Of a DNA stretch of 40,680 bases, positions 1-6,916 are shown in pieces. Both the position numbers and the translations under genes were made by a program. The notes beneath the pieces were generated by a model that was not told the origin of the DNA, did not search any database, and saw only the letters and a program-made list of their open reading frames with translations. The stretch is from Acaryochloris sp. CRU_2_0 (GTDB taxonomy: Bacteria > Cyanobacteriota > Cyanobacteriia > Thermosynechococcales > Thermosynechococcaceae): NCBI GenBank assembly GCA_012034865.1, contig JAAUOM010000028.1, forward strand, positions 1 to 40,680. The letters run 5' to 3'. Within the stretch, counting starts at the first letter, position 1; each line of letters begins with the position of its first letter.

Positions 1-167
1 TTTCGTTGGTTCGTTTCTCGGTGTAGGGGTTTTTGGGGCAAAAGTTGACAAGAAAGAGACTATGACCCGACTCGATATTCACATCAGAGAGTTTTATATC
101 GGATCGCATCGGTAAACAGTACCCCGAATACAACGAGGAAAAGCTAGTCAGACGAGGGGCGAGTTTC

Positions 168-527
168 ATGCGGCAAAACGTTGTCCCCCAGATTGATTCG
201 CGCCATACTTATCTGACTCTGTTGTTGCTGATGGAGCATGGGGCGATCTATCTCAGGCAGGAAGATGACGGTTTGTACTGGTGCATTGATCGGGGAAGGA
301 TGCCGCGATTCCGCTACTTGGAACCACAGAAGCGGGGCAAGTGCTTTAGCTGTTTGTACTGGCTCGACCCAGATAACGAAGCCGAAGACTATGGCAAGGA
401 TTCAGATGAGCTGAACTGTGCGGTGAACCCTATGCACCAGGACACCCAGAACGGCTGTGAACACTACTGGCATGATTGGCGTAAAGCTGAACTGTTGAAG
501 TGTTGGGCTGTTCGTCCCTCGGATTAA
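168..527 (+). CDS. Cysteine-rich small hypothetical protein
   Basis: A 119-aa soluble protein of no family I recognise. It has two close cysteines (GKCFSC, about residues 58-62) and further Cys/His residues (Cys84, His90, Cys97, His99, His102), an arrangement that could bind a metal, but I see no standard zinc-finger spacing. It is rich in Trp and Tyr. The frame stays open upstream to a stop at 63-65 and reads plausible protein there, but it has no ATG/GTG/TTG before 168, so the true start is uncertain. Its stop lies 3 bases from the stop of the convergent gene on the other strand. Function unknown. Confidence 0.6.
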   Translation: MRQNVVPQIDSRHTYLTLLLLMEHGAIYLRQEDDGLYWCIDRGRMPRFRYLEPQKRGKCFSCLYWLDPDNEAEDYGKDSDELNCAVNPMHQDTQNGCEHYWHDWRKAELLKCWAVRPSD

Positions 528-530
528 GTG

Positions 531-1240
531 TTAGCGTTCGGAGTGCTTGAGAACAACACTATAGGAGATCCAAATATTGTTCTGCTCTGAGTAGGGATAG
601 GCATAAAAGGCCGCTGTAAGCCCCTCACTGTAGGGAAATAGGCTTTTGGGTTGCTCTCGGATAATCTTAGCCGCAGGAACTTGCTCTTGATCTGGCTCAA
701 ACAGCTTTAATTGTAATCGATACGGCCATTTGATGTTGTTGCCCTTTCGGAACTGCTTTGTGAAGACGATCTTCCACTCCTGCCCCCACGGGCTAGCTAC
801 AGGTGAAAGAATCTGAAACGCTTCTGTCTGTCTATCCTGGTAAATCCATCGATCTGGCTTGGTTGACTCAATCGCCCGATAAAATTGCGGTTCGGGGAGG
901 TAACAACAGAATTTCATCGATTGGACTACTGGCACGGATGGCTCAGTGGGTGCCGACTGTTGCACCTGTGCGATCCAGCTAATATAGGTTTCACGTTTTG
1001 AACTCGCTCAAAGAGTTTCCCCTCAAGCACACGAGTGACTTGAGCGATGGTATTTTCGTTGAGCCTTGTGCGCTCTGCCAGCTCTTGTATGGTCAGCGTT
1101 CCCTGGTGCTGTAATTCCGTAGCGATGACAGCCACGCAAGCCAACGGACTGGCATCGATCACATCAGCAAAGCGTTTTGCCGCTGGATCGATGAGGATTT
1201 GCCAATGATTTTTGATGAAGTCTAGCGTTTTTTGATTCAT
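531..1240 (-). pseudogene. Winged-helix-like gene split by a one-base frameshift
   Basis: Two overlapping minus-strand frames, 926-1240 (104 aa, ATG at 1240) and 531-965 (144 aa, GTG), read best as one gene of about 237 aa. The first holds a helix-turn-helix-like stretch (LTIQELAERTRLNENTIAQV, about residues 49-68), as in MarR/winged-helix regulators. After FERVQ its frame degenerates into Arg/Cys/His/Pro-rich sequence. In the other frame the protein continues naturally as KRETYISWIAQVQQSAP into the 144-aa part. Adding one A to the four-A run (the T-run at 996-999 on the plus strand) joins the two cleanly. The C-terminal part is unrecognised. It could be a real mutation, a sequencing undercall, or two overlapping genes; the first two seem likelier. 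Confidence 0.6.
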
Positions 1241-1594
1241 TGGCGTATGGTGAATCCAAACCCAACAGGGATTGAAGCAAGTATACCTGCCTCTAGTGGT
1301 GCAAGCGTCTCTTTAGGCCGTATCTAATCTCTCTAACCCCTCTTAGGGATAATCTGAATCAAAGCAAGTGGAGTCTTTGATTCCTGATTCTGATTGGCAC
1401 AGTCTTTCGCTCGAAGGCACTGACGCTATGGCAGAGCCAATCCTTCATATAGCGTTAGGGCGGCTTGTGATCTGGGGCTAGGAAGAAGAGGCAGGTGCAG
1501 TTGGTACTGGGGATTTAGGGCACATGGTTTTGCTTCACTTCTTCAATTGATAACCATTTTGAAACAGATCCCTGCCGCGATCGCAGAATGAATT
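1241..1594. other. Intergenic stretch with a weak inverted repeat
   Basis: No convincing coding frame. It contains ACGCTAT (1423-1429) and its complement ATAGCGT (1449-1455) around a 27-base hairpin candidate that itself holds TGGC-AGA-GCCA. It lies downstream of the minus-strand small-gene run and could mark its 3' end, but no T-run follows, so a terminator call would be weak. A GCGATCGC-type site is at about 1578. Confidence 0.35.
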
Positions 1595-1825
1595 TTAATC
1601 AAATGACCAGTAAGCGTGGTTTTGGCTTAAACTAACTCTGGGATTGGCTTCAGGGATCGAGCAGCAGAGATGGAATCCTTGTCCCGTCGTCATTGTGGGC
1701 TTTGTTACATGGTCAGTAATAGCTTCAAGCAAAAATTTTGGTTTGGAACAAAAGCCAAAGGGCTTGATGCCTGTGGGTTCCCAGTCTGGATAGGTTTGTT
1801 TCGTTTCTTGTTTGTAATCAGACAT
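1595..1825 (-). CDS. Small hypothetical protein (76 aa)
   Basis: Last gene of the minus-strand small-gene run. Its ATG overlaps the stop codon of the preceding gene in a TAATG junction (1825), which implies translational coupling and supports both genes. The product is soluble, with no TM or signal segment and three scattered cysteines. No family recognised. Confidence 0.5.
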   Translation of the reverse strand: MSDYKQETKQTYPDWEPTGIKPFGFCSKPKFLLEAITDHVTKPTMTTGQGFHLCCSIPEANPRVSLSQNHAYWSFD

Positions 1826-2070
1826 TAATTCTTCCTCAATCGTATCGGTTTACTTTTTCTTAGCTCCTTCACTAGCCTCTCACGCTCCCCCTGATCGTTT
1901 TCAGTGGCTGGCTTTTCTGGCAGATTGCGATCAGCGTCGGTGGTGATTTCTTCAATCCTGGACTCGAAGTATGAAGTTGTCTCGTGTATGCCGTAGGTGG
2001 CACCAGAAAGGAAAGCGACGCCAATACTTACGCAAAATACTGCAAGGGAATTTTTGTTCATATTCTTCAT
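1825..2070 (-). CDS. Small single-TM hypothetical protein (81 aa)
   Basis: Short N-terminus, one hydrophobic segment (LAVFCVSIGVAFLSGATYG, about residues 9-27), then a charged tail rich in Glu, Arg and Lys. This fits a small inner-membrane protein with a cytoplasmic or periplasmic tail, or a cleaved or lipid-free secreted peptide. The start is at 2070, with an AAGGGG-like ribosome site about 6 bases upstream; an in-frame ATG at residue 4 is the alternative. It overlaps the next gene by TAATG. About 100 bp separate it from the upstream membrane gene, so a second promoter is possible. Confidence 0.55.
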   Translation of the reverse strand: MKNMNKNSLAVFCVSIGVAFLSGATYGIHETTSYFESRIEEITTDADRNLPEKPATENDQGERERLVKELRKSKPIRLRKN

Positions 2071-2173
2071 ATCAATACCCCTTATTTCTGATAAGTCACC
2101 CGGAAGATTGGGCGATCGCTGATAATAGTAGTGCTAATTAAGGATAGGCAAGATAGGCCAGCAAGCCAAGTCA

Positions 2174-2494
2174 CTACGGCAGAGCCAATCCGATGACAAT
2201 GAGTATGCAATTGATCCCTAGTAGTACTGCGTTCCCTACCCCGAATTGCCCCCAGCCGAGGGAAGGAAGGGTGCAGGCCGCAATGGAGGCGGCAGAGGCA
2301 ATCGCCAAAGTTTTCCAGTCCTTGGCTTGCAGATCGCCTCGGAAATAGCGAAGTTCACCGGAAGTACAGATGCCTACTGCGATCGCAGAGGAGATGATCC
2401 AGGCAATCGGCAAGCCGACCTTGAGGAACAATTGATCTAGTTGATCAGGGGTTACGGTATCTGCCATTACAGGCTGAGCAGTGGCAATAATCAT
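2174..2494 (-). CDS. Small membrane protein, VirB2/TrbC-like layout, 5' end frameshifted
   Basis: 106 aa as read. It has a hydrophobic start ending in PVMA before DTVTP (signal-peptidase-like), then hydrophobic segments around residues 28-46, 63-79 and 85-105, with a hydrophilic loop ELRYFRGDLQAKDW. Upstream the frame continues codon by codon (KYALLTVTT) to an ATGAAAAG at 2526 that is one base out of frame. Adding one A to the run at 2520-2523 gives a start MKKYALLTVTT, a typical signal peptide of a 117-aa protein. That ATG would overlap the previous stop as ATGA, as its neighbours do. Leader plus TM-loop-TM resembles type IV secretion pilins, but I see no diagnostic motif. Function unproven. 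Confidence 0.55.
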   Translation of the reverse strand: MIIATAQPVMADTVTPDQLDQLFLKVGLPIAWIISSAIAVGICTSGELRYFRGDLQAKDWKTLAIASAASIAACTLPSLGWGQFGVGNAVLLGINCILIVIGLALP

Positions 2495-2522
2495 TGTTGT
2501 TACTGTTAGCAGTGCGTACTTT

Positions 2523-2747
2523 TCATGATTTCACTTCCTTATCAAGAACTTTCCCTACGACAACCCAAGAAACGATCCCGACCACAGCGATCGCCAATAC
2601 CCAGGCCAAATTCTGATACGAGTCTGGCCAGGTCGGCATACCCAGCGCATTTAGAAGGCTGAATAGTATGAGCGTTGTTCCACCTGCACTTGCTGATAAT
2701 GCAATTGGGATTTGAACAAAGAGAATAGCAAATTGCTGTCTGTCCAT
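2523..2747 (-). CDS. Small two-TM hypothetical protein (74 aa)
   Basis: Two hydrophobic segments (about residues 6-32 and 46-64) around a short loop, and a basic/acidic tail ending KEVKS. Its ATG overlaps the stop of the 47-aa gene (TAATG at 2747), and its TGA overlaps the ATG at 2526 of the presumed next start. The tight coupling supports a real operon of tiny membrane proteins. It could be a conjugation, phage or holin-like component; I do not recognise the family. Confidence 0.6.
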   Translation of the reverse strand: MDRQQFAILFVQIPIALSASAGGTTLILFSLLNALGMPTWPDSYQNLAWVLAIAVVGIVSWVVVGKVLDKEVKS

Positions 2748-2890
2748 TAGTTTTTATCTCCTATCGCTTGTTGATCCTCCTGTTTGTGGGGATTAAGGGA
2801 CATTGGGGAATATTCGATGAATGTTGCCGCTAACCAAAGTCCCGTAGCAGTTCCAATACATAGAATTAGGCTCCACTGGAAGAATTTCAT
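2747..2890 (-). CDS. 47-aa single-TM protein
   Basis: An open frame of 47 codons starting MKFFQWSLILCIGTATG, with one hydrophobic segment (residues 3-25) and a polar tail (HKQEDQQAIGDKN). Its start overlaps the preceding stop as ATGA (2887-2890) and its stop overlaps the following start as TAATG (2747-2749). These double overlaps, plus a Lys-Phe start like a signal anchor, are the reason to call it. No family recognised. Confidence 0.55.
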   Translation of the reverse strand: MKFFQWSLILCIGTATGLWLAATFIEYSPMSLNPHKQEDQQAIGDKN

Positions 2891-3084
2891 AACTTTCTCT
2901 CCTGACAATATTCGATCCATTCATCGATCAACTCTTTTTCTTCAACTTCCCCCCACAGTTTGCAGAATTCCCGATCTGCATCGCTCCACAGCCTAAAATG
3001 ACCCTCTCTCACTGCCCAATTGCACAGAACTATATTCCTGAGCCAAACTTTCTGAATGGGCAGTAGGCTACCGTGTACACACAA
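2887..3084 (-). CDS. Small acidic hypothetical protein (65 aa)
   Basis: First gene of the small-gene run. It is a soluble protein with Trp and Cys residues and a charged helical C-terminus (EVEEKELIDEWIEYCQERKL). The first five or six codons (MCVHGS) lie inside a 20-bp inverted repeat (3067-3086), so the true N-terminus may have been replaced or truncated when the repeat was acquired. It overlaps the 47-aa gene by ATGA. Function unknown. Confidence 0.45.
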   Translation of the reverse strand: MCVHGSLLPIQKVWLRNIVLCNWAVREGHFRLWSDADREFCKLWGEVEEKELIDEWIEYCQERKL

Positions 3085-3255
3085 GTCGATCGCTGACCCA
3101 TCTTCAAAAAGCTCACTCTTTATAACCCTGATTTCTCGTTGATCATTCTCAATAGATCAGAATTATTGAAAATATATCTCTTTTTTGAAGTTCTTGCTGG
3201 ATAAGGGTTGTGAGACTTGTGTTCACAGATTTTCAACTTGTGTGTACACGGTAGC
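3067..3255. repeat. 189-bp segment bounded by a perfect 20-bp inverted repeat
   Basis: GCTACCGTGTACACACAAGT at 3067-3086 is repeated exactly in reverse complement at 3236-3255; the match stops immediately outside and inside both arms. The AT-rich interior (149 bp) has no long reading frame and no long self-complementarity. The right arm abuts the truncated pRiA4b ORF-3-like sequence and the left arm overlaps the start of the 65-aa gene. The layout suits a small non-autonomous insertion (MITE-like) or an inverted duplication at a rearrangement breakpoint. No target-site duplication is obvious. Confidence 0.6.
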
Positions 3256-3435
3256 TGTGGCGGGGACTGGGGCTATGCTCATCTGCTGAAGGTATTGAAG
3301 AACCGCCGACATCCAGAGTACAGGGAGCGGAAAGAGTGGGTTGGGAAAAGGTTTGACCCAAAAGCGTTTGATCTAGAGGAAGTGAATCAAGTCTTAAGGG
3401 AGCTTGAGTTACAATCAGCGGGTTACTCCCGCTGA
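3217..3435 (+). pseudogene. C-terminal fragment of a pRiA4b ORF-3-like protein
   Basis: The segment from CGGDWGY to the end carries the tail signature of the plasmid pRiA4b ORF-3 family: CGGxWGY, then LL..L, HPEYRER.EW.G, and FDPKAFDLEEVN. Family members are usually about 180 aa or longer; here only about 55 residues of the C-terminus remain. The homology begins directly after the right arm of the 20-bp inverted repeat (3236-3255). Translation could start at a TTG (3217), but the N-terminal codons are repeat-derived. This is a truncated remnant. The family occurs on plasmids and mobile elements and its biochemical role is not well defined. Confidence 0.75.
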
Positions 3436-3505
3436 TTGTAACATGCCGAGCCTTTAGAAAATACTTGGGTGACCTGAAAGCCTTTCCCTAGAATGGTTCT
3501 AAAAG

Positions 3506-4426
3506 CTACTCAACTCGATTGTCCTGCAACCAGCCCACCAAGTCTGCGGGTTCCGTAAAGTCCAGCAACGCCTCACCAAGGGCTTCGAGTTGATCGAGGG
3601 AGAGGGCTTGGATCTGGGATTGCAGGTCTGGGGTAACGTCACCAATGCGGCGGGTGAGTTGGCGGAGGATGAGGGATTGTTCCCCTTCCTGACGACCTTC
3701 CTGACGACCCTTAGCTTCACCCCGCTGCTCGGTCTGCTGTTCCCATTCCAGATACGCTTGCGATAAGACCATCATCAGCTCCTCTTCTGCTTCAACTTGC
3801 CCCGTTATCTCAAGACTAATTTTCCAACTTGCTAATAACCTCAGTATAGCTGCCCGTCTCGGTTCTCTAGCATCAAAGGCGATAACTTCATCGACTGCCT
3901 GCTTCTGAGTCTGGCCTTTGCCCAGCAACCGTAACAATAGGGTTGTTTTATCACAAGGAAGCTGATTAATGGCAATGATGGCTGTTCTGAACGAGGGGTG
4001 CAAGAAATAGACGCCAGAACCCCAATCTTCGTTCGACGAGACTCCAAAGCCATTGAGCAGGTTCTCCGAGGCAGAAGAGGCGAGAATCCATAAATATGGC
4101 AGGTCATTTTCTGGAATGCGCTCATGTTCTCGTCTGGCTTTACGTTCATAGTCGCCATGAACTTGGTAAAGCTTGAGCAGGCAACTGCGGATGTCAGCAG
4201 GTGTCGGCTGATTGCGAAATGGCTCCAGCAGGCATGGCGTCTGAGCAATACGTCCCAGCAGTCCTAGATTTGCAGGGGTAATAGCAGGCGGGACGGAGGG
4301 CTGGAAATAGACATCAACATATTGAGATTCGCCAGGAACCTCCAGCGTTATTTCGACAGAGCCCAAGGGAGCGAGGATCTCTTCTAGAAGCTGCTTTGAA
4401 AACTGGTCGAATGGGTTTTTAGCCAT
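3506..4426 (-). CDS. DUF4351 / Rpn-like (PD-(D/E)XK) family protein
   Basis: About 306 aa from the preferred ATG (MAKNPFDQFSKQLLEEIL); a longer frame starts at 4453. The N-terminus, with KQLLEEILAPLGSVEI followed by a VDVYFQP strand, matches the cyanobacterial family annotated as DUF4351-containing or Rpn-like putative nuclease/transposase. A linker QRGEAKGRQEGRQEGEQ (about residues 235-252) precedes the C-terminal DUF4351 helical domain (LTRRIGDVTPDLQSQIQAL ... LDFTEPADLVGWL). These genes are multicopy in cyanobacteria; relatives (Rpn) have been linked to DNA cleavage and recombination, but the exact role here is unknown. It is separated by about 165 bp from the upstream glycosyltransferase stop, so probably not part of that operon. 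Confidence 0.8.
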   Translation of the reverse strand: MAKNPFDQFSKQLLEEILAPLGSVEITLEVPGESQYVDVYFQPSVPPAITPANLGLLGRIAQTPCLLEPFRNQPTPADIRSCLLKLYQVHGDYERKARREHERIPENDLPYLWILASSASENLLNGFGVSSNEDWGSGVYFLHPSFRTAIIAINQLPCDKTTLLLRLLGKGQTQKQAVDEVIAFDAREPRRAAILRLLASWKISLEITGQVEAEEELMMVLSQAYLEWEQQTEQRGEAKGRQEGRQEGEQSLILRQLTRRIGDVTPDLQSQIQALSLDQLEALGEALLDFTEPADLVGWLQDNRVE

Positions 4427-4590
4427 GCCGGAGTGGTTGCACAAGAGCCTCAATCATCCCATGCCTGATGAGACTAGCGGCATCATGATGGCATTCCTCA
4501 ACCTTTGTGACAATAATCAGCCCGTGATCATCGCGCTGAGCAATTCTCGTCATTCTATCGGATGAACCTATGCAGCAGAGCCTTCTCAGC

Positions 4591-5352
4591 TCATTGGGTT
4601 CTTGGGATAAGAGAGAACCGACACTCAAGCTGGACATCAATTTGATAGCGATCTGCGAGTCCCCGACGTTGTAATGCTCTGACCATTGCTTCTCGCGCAT
4701 AGTAGGTCTGCTGCAAGCGGTCGGTCTGGGAAAGACTGTCACGATGAGTTCGGTAGTAGTAGAGGGGTTGTTCCAGATGCTGAATGAGGGTAACTTCCGA
4801 TAATCGTAGACACAGATCATAGTCAATGGCGACGGGGAAATAAGGGTCAATCCCACCTGCTGCCACAAAAGCGGAATGCCGAAACAGCCGAAAGTGAAAA
4901 GTCATGAAGTCTAGGAGCAGTTGGTCTTTGCTATAGGGAATCTGACAACGACTTCCCAGTCCCTGCACCGTTCCCATTTCATTGACGACTAGGTAGTTGG
5001 TGTAGACCATCCCTATATTAGGATGAGTCTCTAATGGGGATACGGTTGCGGCTAGAGCAGTGGGGGCCAGCCAGTCATCACTATCGACCCACCCTAAGTA
5101 GGTGCCCTGAGCCACGGCATGAGCCGCTTGCAGAGCACGGGTGCGCCCTTGATGAGGACCCGCAAACACCCGCAGGCGGGAGTCTTGGCGGGCATAGGCT
5201 TGCGCAATCTTCAGAGAATGATCCTCAGAGCCATCATCCCAGATCAATAACTCAAAATCTCTGTAAGTCTGCGCTAACAAACTCTCAAGGGCGACGGCCA
5301 AAAACCGTTCTCGGTTATGAACCGTCATGATTAGGGAGATTTTGGGGGTCAT
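4591..5352 (-). CDS. Family 2 glycosyltransferase
   Basis: 253 aa with a GT-A fold start (ISLIMTVHNRERFLAVALESLL, residues about 5-26, read in two parts), WDDGSED for nucleotide binding (about 39-45), and the metal-binding WVDSDDWL (about 88-95), followed by the acceptor-side FRLFRHSAFVAAGGID and DYDLCLRL. It is soluble with no TM segment. It transfers a sugar from a nucleotide donor; donor and acceptor cannot be told. The start lies 19 bp after the HlyD stop, making it the last gene of the secretion operon. That position suggests it modifies the exported giant protein or the cell surface, but this is inference from context. Confidence 0.88.
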   Translation of the reverse strand: MTPKISLIMTVHNRERFLAVALESLLAQTYRDFELLIWDDGSEDHSLKIAQAYARQDSRLRVFAGPHQGRTRALQAAHAVAQGTYLGWVDSDDWLAPTALAATVSPLETHPNIGMVYTNYLVVNEMGTVQGLGSRCQIPYSKDQLLLDFMTFHFRLFRHSAFVAAGGIDPYFPVAIDYDLCLRLSEVTLIQHLEQPLYYYRTHRDSLSQTDRLQQTYYAREAMVRALQRRGLADRYQIDVQLECRFSLIPRTQ

Positions 5353-5371
5353 TGACGCTGGGACGGTATAG

Positions 5372-6916
5372 CTATCGCAAATGTTGAATGCCTTCGACCT
5401 GCTTAGTAAACAGTTCAGTAAACAAACTCATGACACTGCGCTTGCGAGTCTTGATATTCACACTCACAGACATCCCTGACTGCAAGGGGAGAGTCTTGCC
5501 ACTCGTCTTCAGAGTCTGGGCATCTAATTTGACTTTGACGGGGAAGCTATAAAAGGGTCGCGTCTCCGTGGGGGGCAAGGCATCGGAGCCAATCCAAGCC
5601 AATTGACCTGTAATATCCCCATACTCACTGACGGGGAAGGAATCGACACGCACATCCACGGTCATTCCCGTGCGCACAAAGCCGATATCTTTATTGGTGA
5701 TATACACCTTGGCACTCAGGGATTCGGTGGGCACCAGTTTGAGCATCGGTTCACTAGCATTGACGACAAACCCTGGGGCTTTGGCTTTCAGCTCAAAGAT
5801 GACCCCATCTGCGGGAGCACGCACTTCTTGGTATTGCATCGTCAGCTTGGCTTGGGCCAATTGATTCTCGACTTGGGCCAGTTGTCGCTGGTTGTCCACC
5901 ATCGCCTTAGCAAACTGACTGTCAATTTCAGCAATGCGTTTCTCATTGATGGAAACATTGTCTAGCAAATCTTTGCGAGAGAGGGAGAGGGTGTTGCTAT
6001 ATTTTTCTTGGGCTTGGGAGATCGCCAGCTTCATTCTGATCTGTTCACGTTGTAGGCGCAGAACCTCGGCTTCGGCTTTTTGCACCGCTTCAGCTTGTTT
6101 AGTCTGCTCGACGCGGGCAATCCCACCAGAGGCGACGAGGGAACTCATGTCTTTGAGTAGACTTTGGTTGGTAGCGAGGGTCTTTTGAGCACTGGCTAGT
6201 TCAATGGCAGCTTGGGCGGCTTGCTGCTGGAGTTGGGCGGCTTCCGCTTGAGTGGCATTAGCACGGGTGGTGGCTTCTTGCTGTCCCACTTGCAGGCGCA
6301 GTTGCTGTTCGGGGGTTAATCCCTCTCCCCTGTTGCCTTGGAACTGGGCATAGAACAATTGGTTTTCTGCCACCAATGTGCGTCTACTCTCGGCGAGGGT
6401 GAGCATTTCTGGAGGGACGGGGGTGAAGGCTGATGTTGCGTAGGCTTGGCTTTTGGGTAAGCGGGTTTGGCGTCGATAAAACTCATTTTCAGTTTGGAGG
6501 GTCTTGCGAATCCGCTCTAGAGACTTCCACTCAGATTGTTGCCCTTGGGGATCGAGCCGCAGGAGAACTTCTCCTTTTTTGACCGTTTGGCCTTCGTGGA
6601 CATAAACGGTTTTGACGACGCCTGTGACAGGAGATTGCACATCTTTGACAGTGCCTTGGGGTTCAAGTTGTCCCGTAGCGGGAATCGCCTCTTCAATTTG
6701 GGCGAGACTGGCCCAGGTGATGGCTCCACCTGTACACAGGGCGATGCTCCAAATAATCACCCGTGACCAGATCGGGGAGGATTTGAGGAGGACGGGACGG
6801 TCGTAAGGGCGGGTTTTAATTTGGGGGGACTGAGGTTGAGGTTTGGCCTTAGCGTTAGGGGTAGAGACTTTGGCGGTGTTGAGCAGGGATTCACTGCTGG
6901 GGAGAAACTCGCTCAT
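5372..6916 (-). CDS. HlyD-family membrane fusion protein of a type I secretion system
   Basis: 514 aa, complete. A proline-rich cytoplasmic N-terminus (1-50) is followed by one TM helix (about 51-70), a first half-lipoyl strand (VTGVVKTVYVHEGQTVKKGE, about 96-115), long coiled coils rich in Gln/Ala/Glu (about 125-350), then the second lipoyl half (VRAPADGVIFEL) and a beta-barrel, ending near KTRKRSV. This is the periplasmic adaptor that links the ABC exporter to an outer-membrane channel; no TolC-like gene is present here. Its ATG overlaps the stop of the frameshift-corrected ABC gene as ATGA (6913-6916), so the two are translationally coupled. Confidence 0.93.
   Translation of the reverse strand: MSEFLPSSESLLNTAKVSTPNAKAKPQPQSPQIKTRPYDRPVLLKSSPIWSRVIIWSIALCTGGAITWASLAQIEEAIPATGQLEPQGTVKDVQSPVTGVVKTVYVHEGQTVKKGEVLLRLDPQGQQSEWKSLERIRKTLQTENEFYRRQTRLPKSQAYATSAFTPVPPEMLTLAESRRTLVAENQLFYAQFQGNRGEGLTPEQQLRLQVGQQEATTRANATQAEAAQLQQQAAQAAIELASAQKTLATNQSLLKDMSSLVASGGIARVEQTKQAEAVQKAEAEVLRLQREQIRMKLAISQAQEKYSNTLSLSRKDLLDNVSINEKRIAEIDSQFAKAMVDNQRQLAQVENQLAQAKLTMQYQEVRAPADGVIFELKAKAPGFVVNASEPMLKLVPTESLSAKVYITNKDIGFVRTGMTVDVRVDSFPVSEYGDITGQLAWIGSDALPPTETRPFYSFPVKVKLDAQTLKTSGKTLPLQSGMSVSVNIKTRKRSVMSLFTELFTKQVEGIQHLR

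Noticed and set aside
1431..2195. Shared GGCAGAGCCAATCC at about 1430 and 2180 as a duplicated gene tail
   Set aside because: Similarity does not extend beyond about 14 bases, so chance or a trivial repeat is likelier.
2246..2440. Plus-strand 64-codon frame
   Set aside because: Opposite the coupled membrane-protein gene and low-complexity in composition; the minus-strand gene explains the sequence.
2784..2996. Plus-strand 70-codon frame
   Set aside because: Opposite the 47-aa and 65-aa genes, which are supported by start/stop overlaps; composition is not protein-like.
3067..3255. CRISPR or tandem-repeat array
   Set aside because: Only two arms, inverted rather than direct; no regularly spaced repeats anywhere in the window.
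3499..4248. Additional minus-strand frames inside the DUF4351 gene
   Set aside because: Shadow frames of a gene with clear family similarity.
4419..4868. Minus-strand 149-codon frame running out of the glycosyltransferase
   Set aside because: Overlaps the GT2 gene in another frame, lacks family features and would destroy the better-supported gene.
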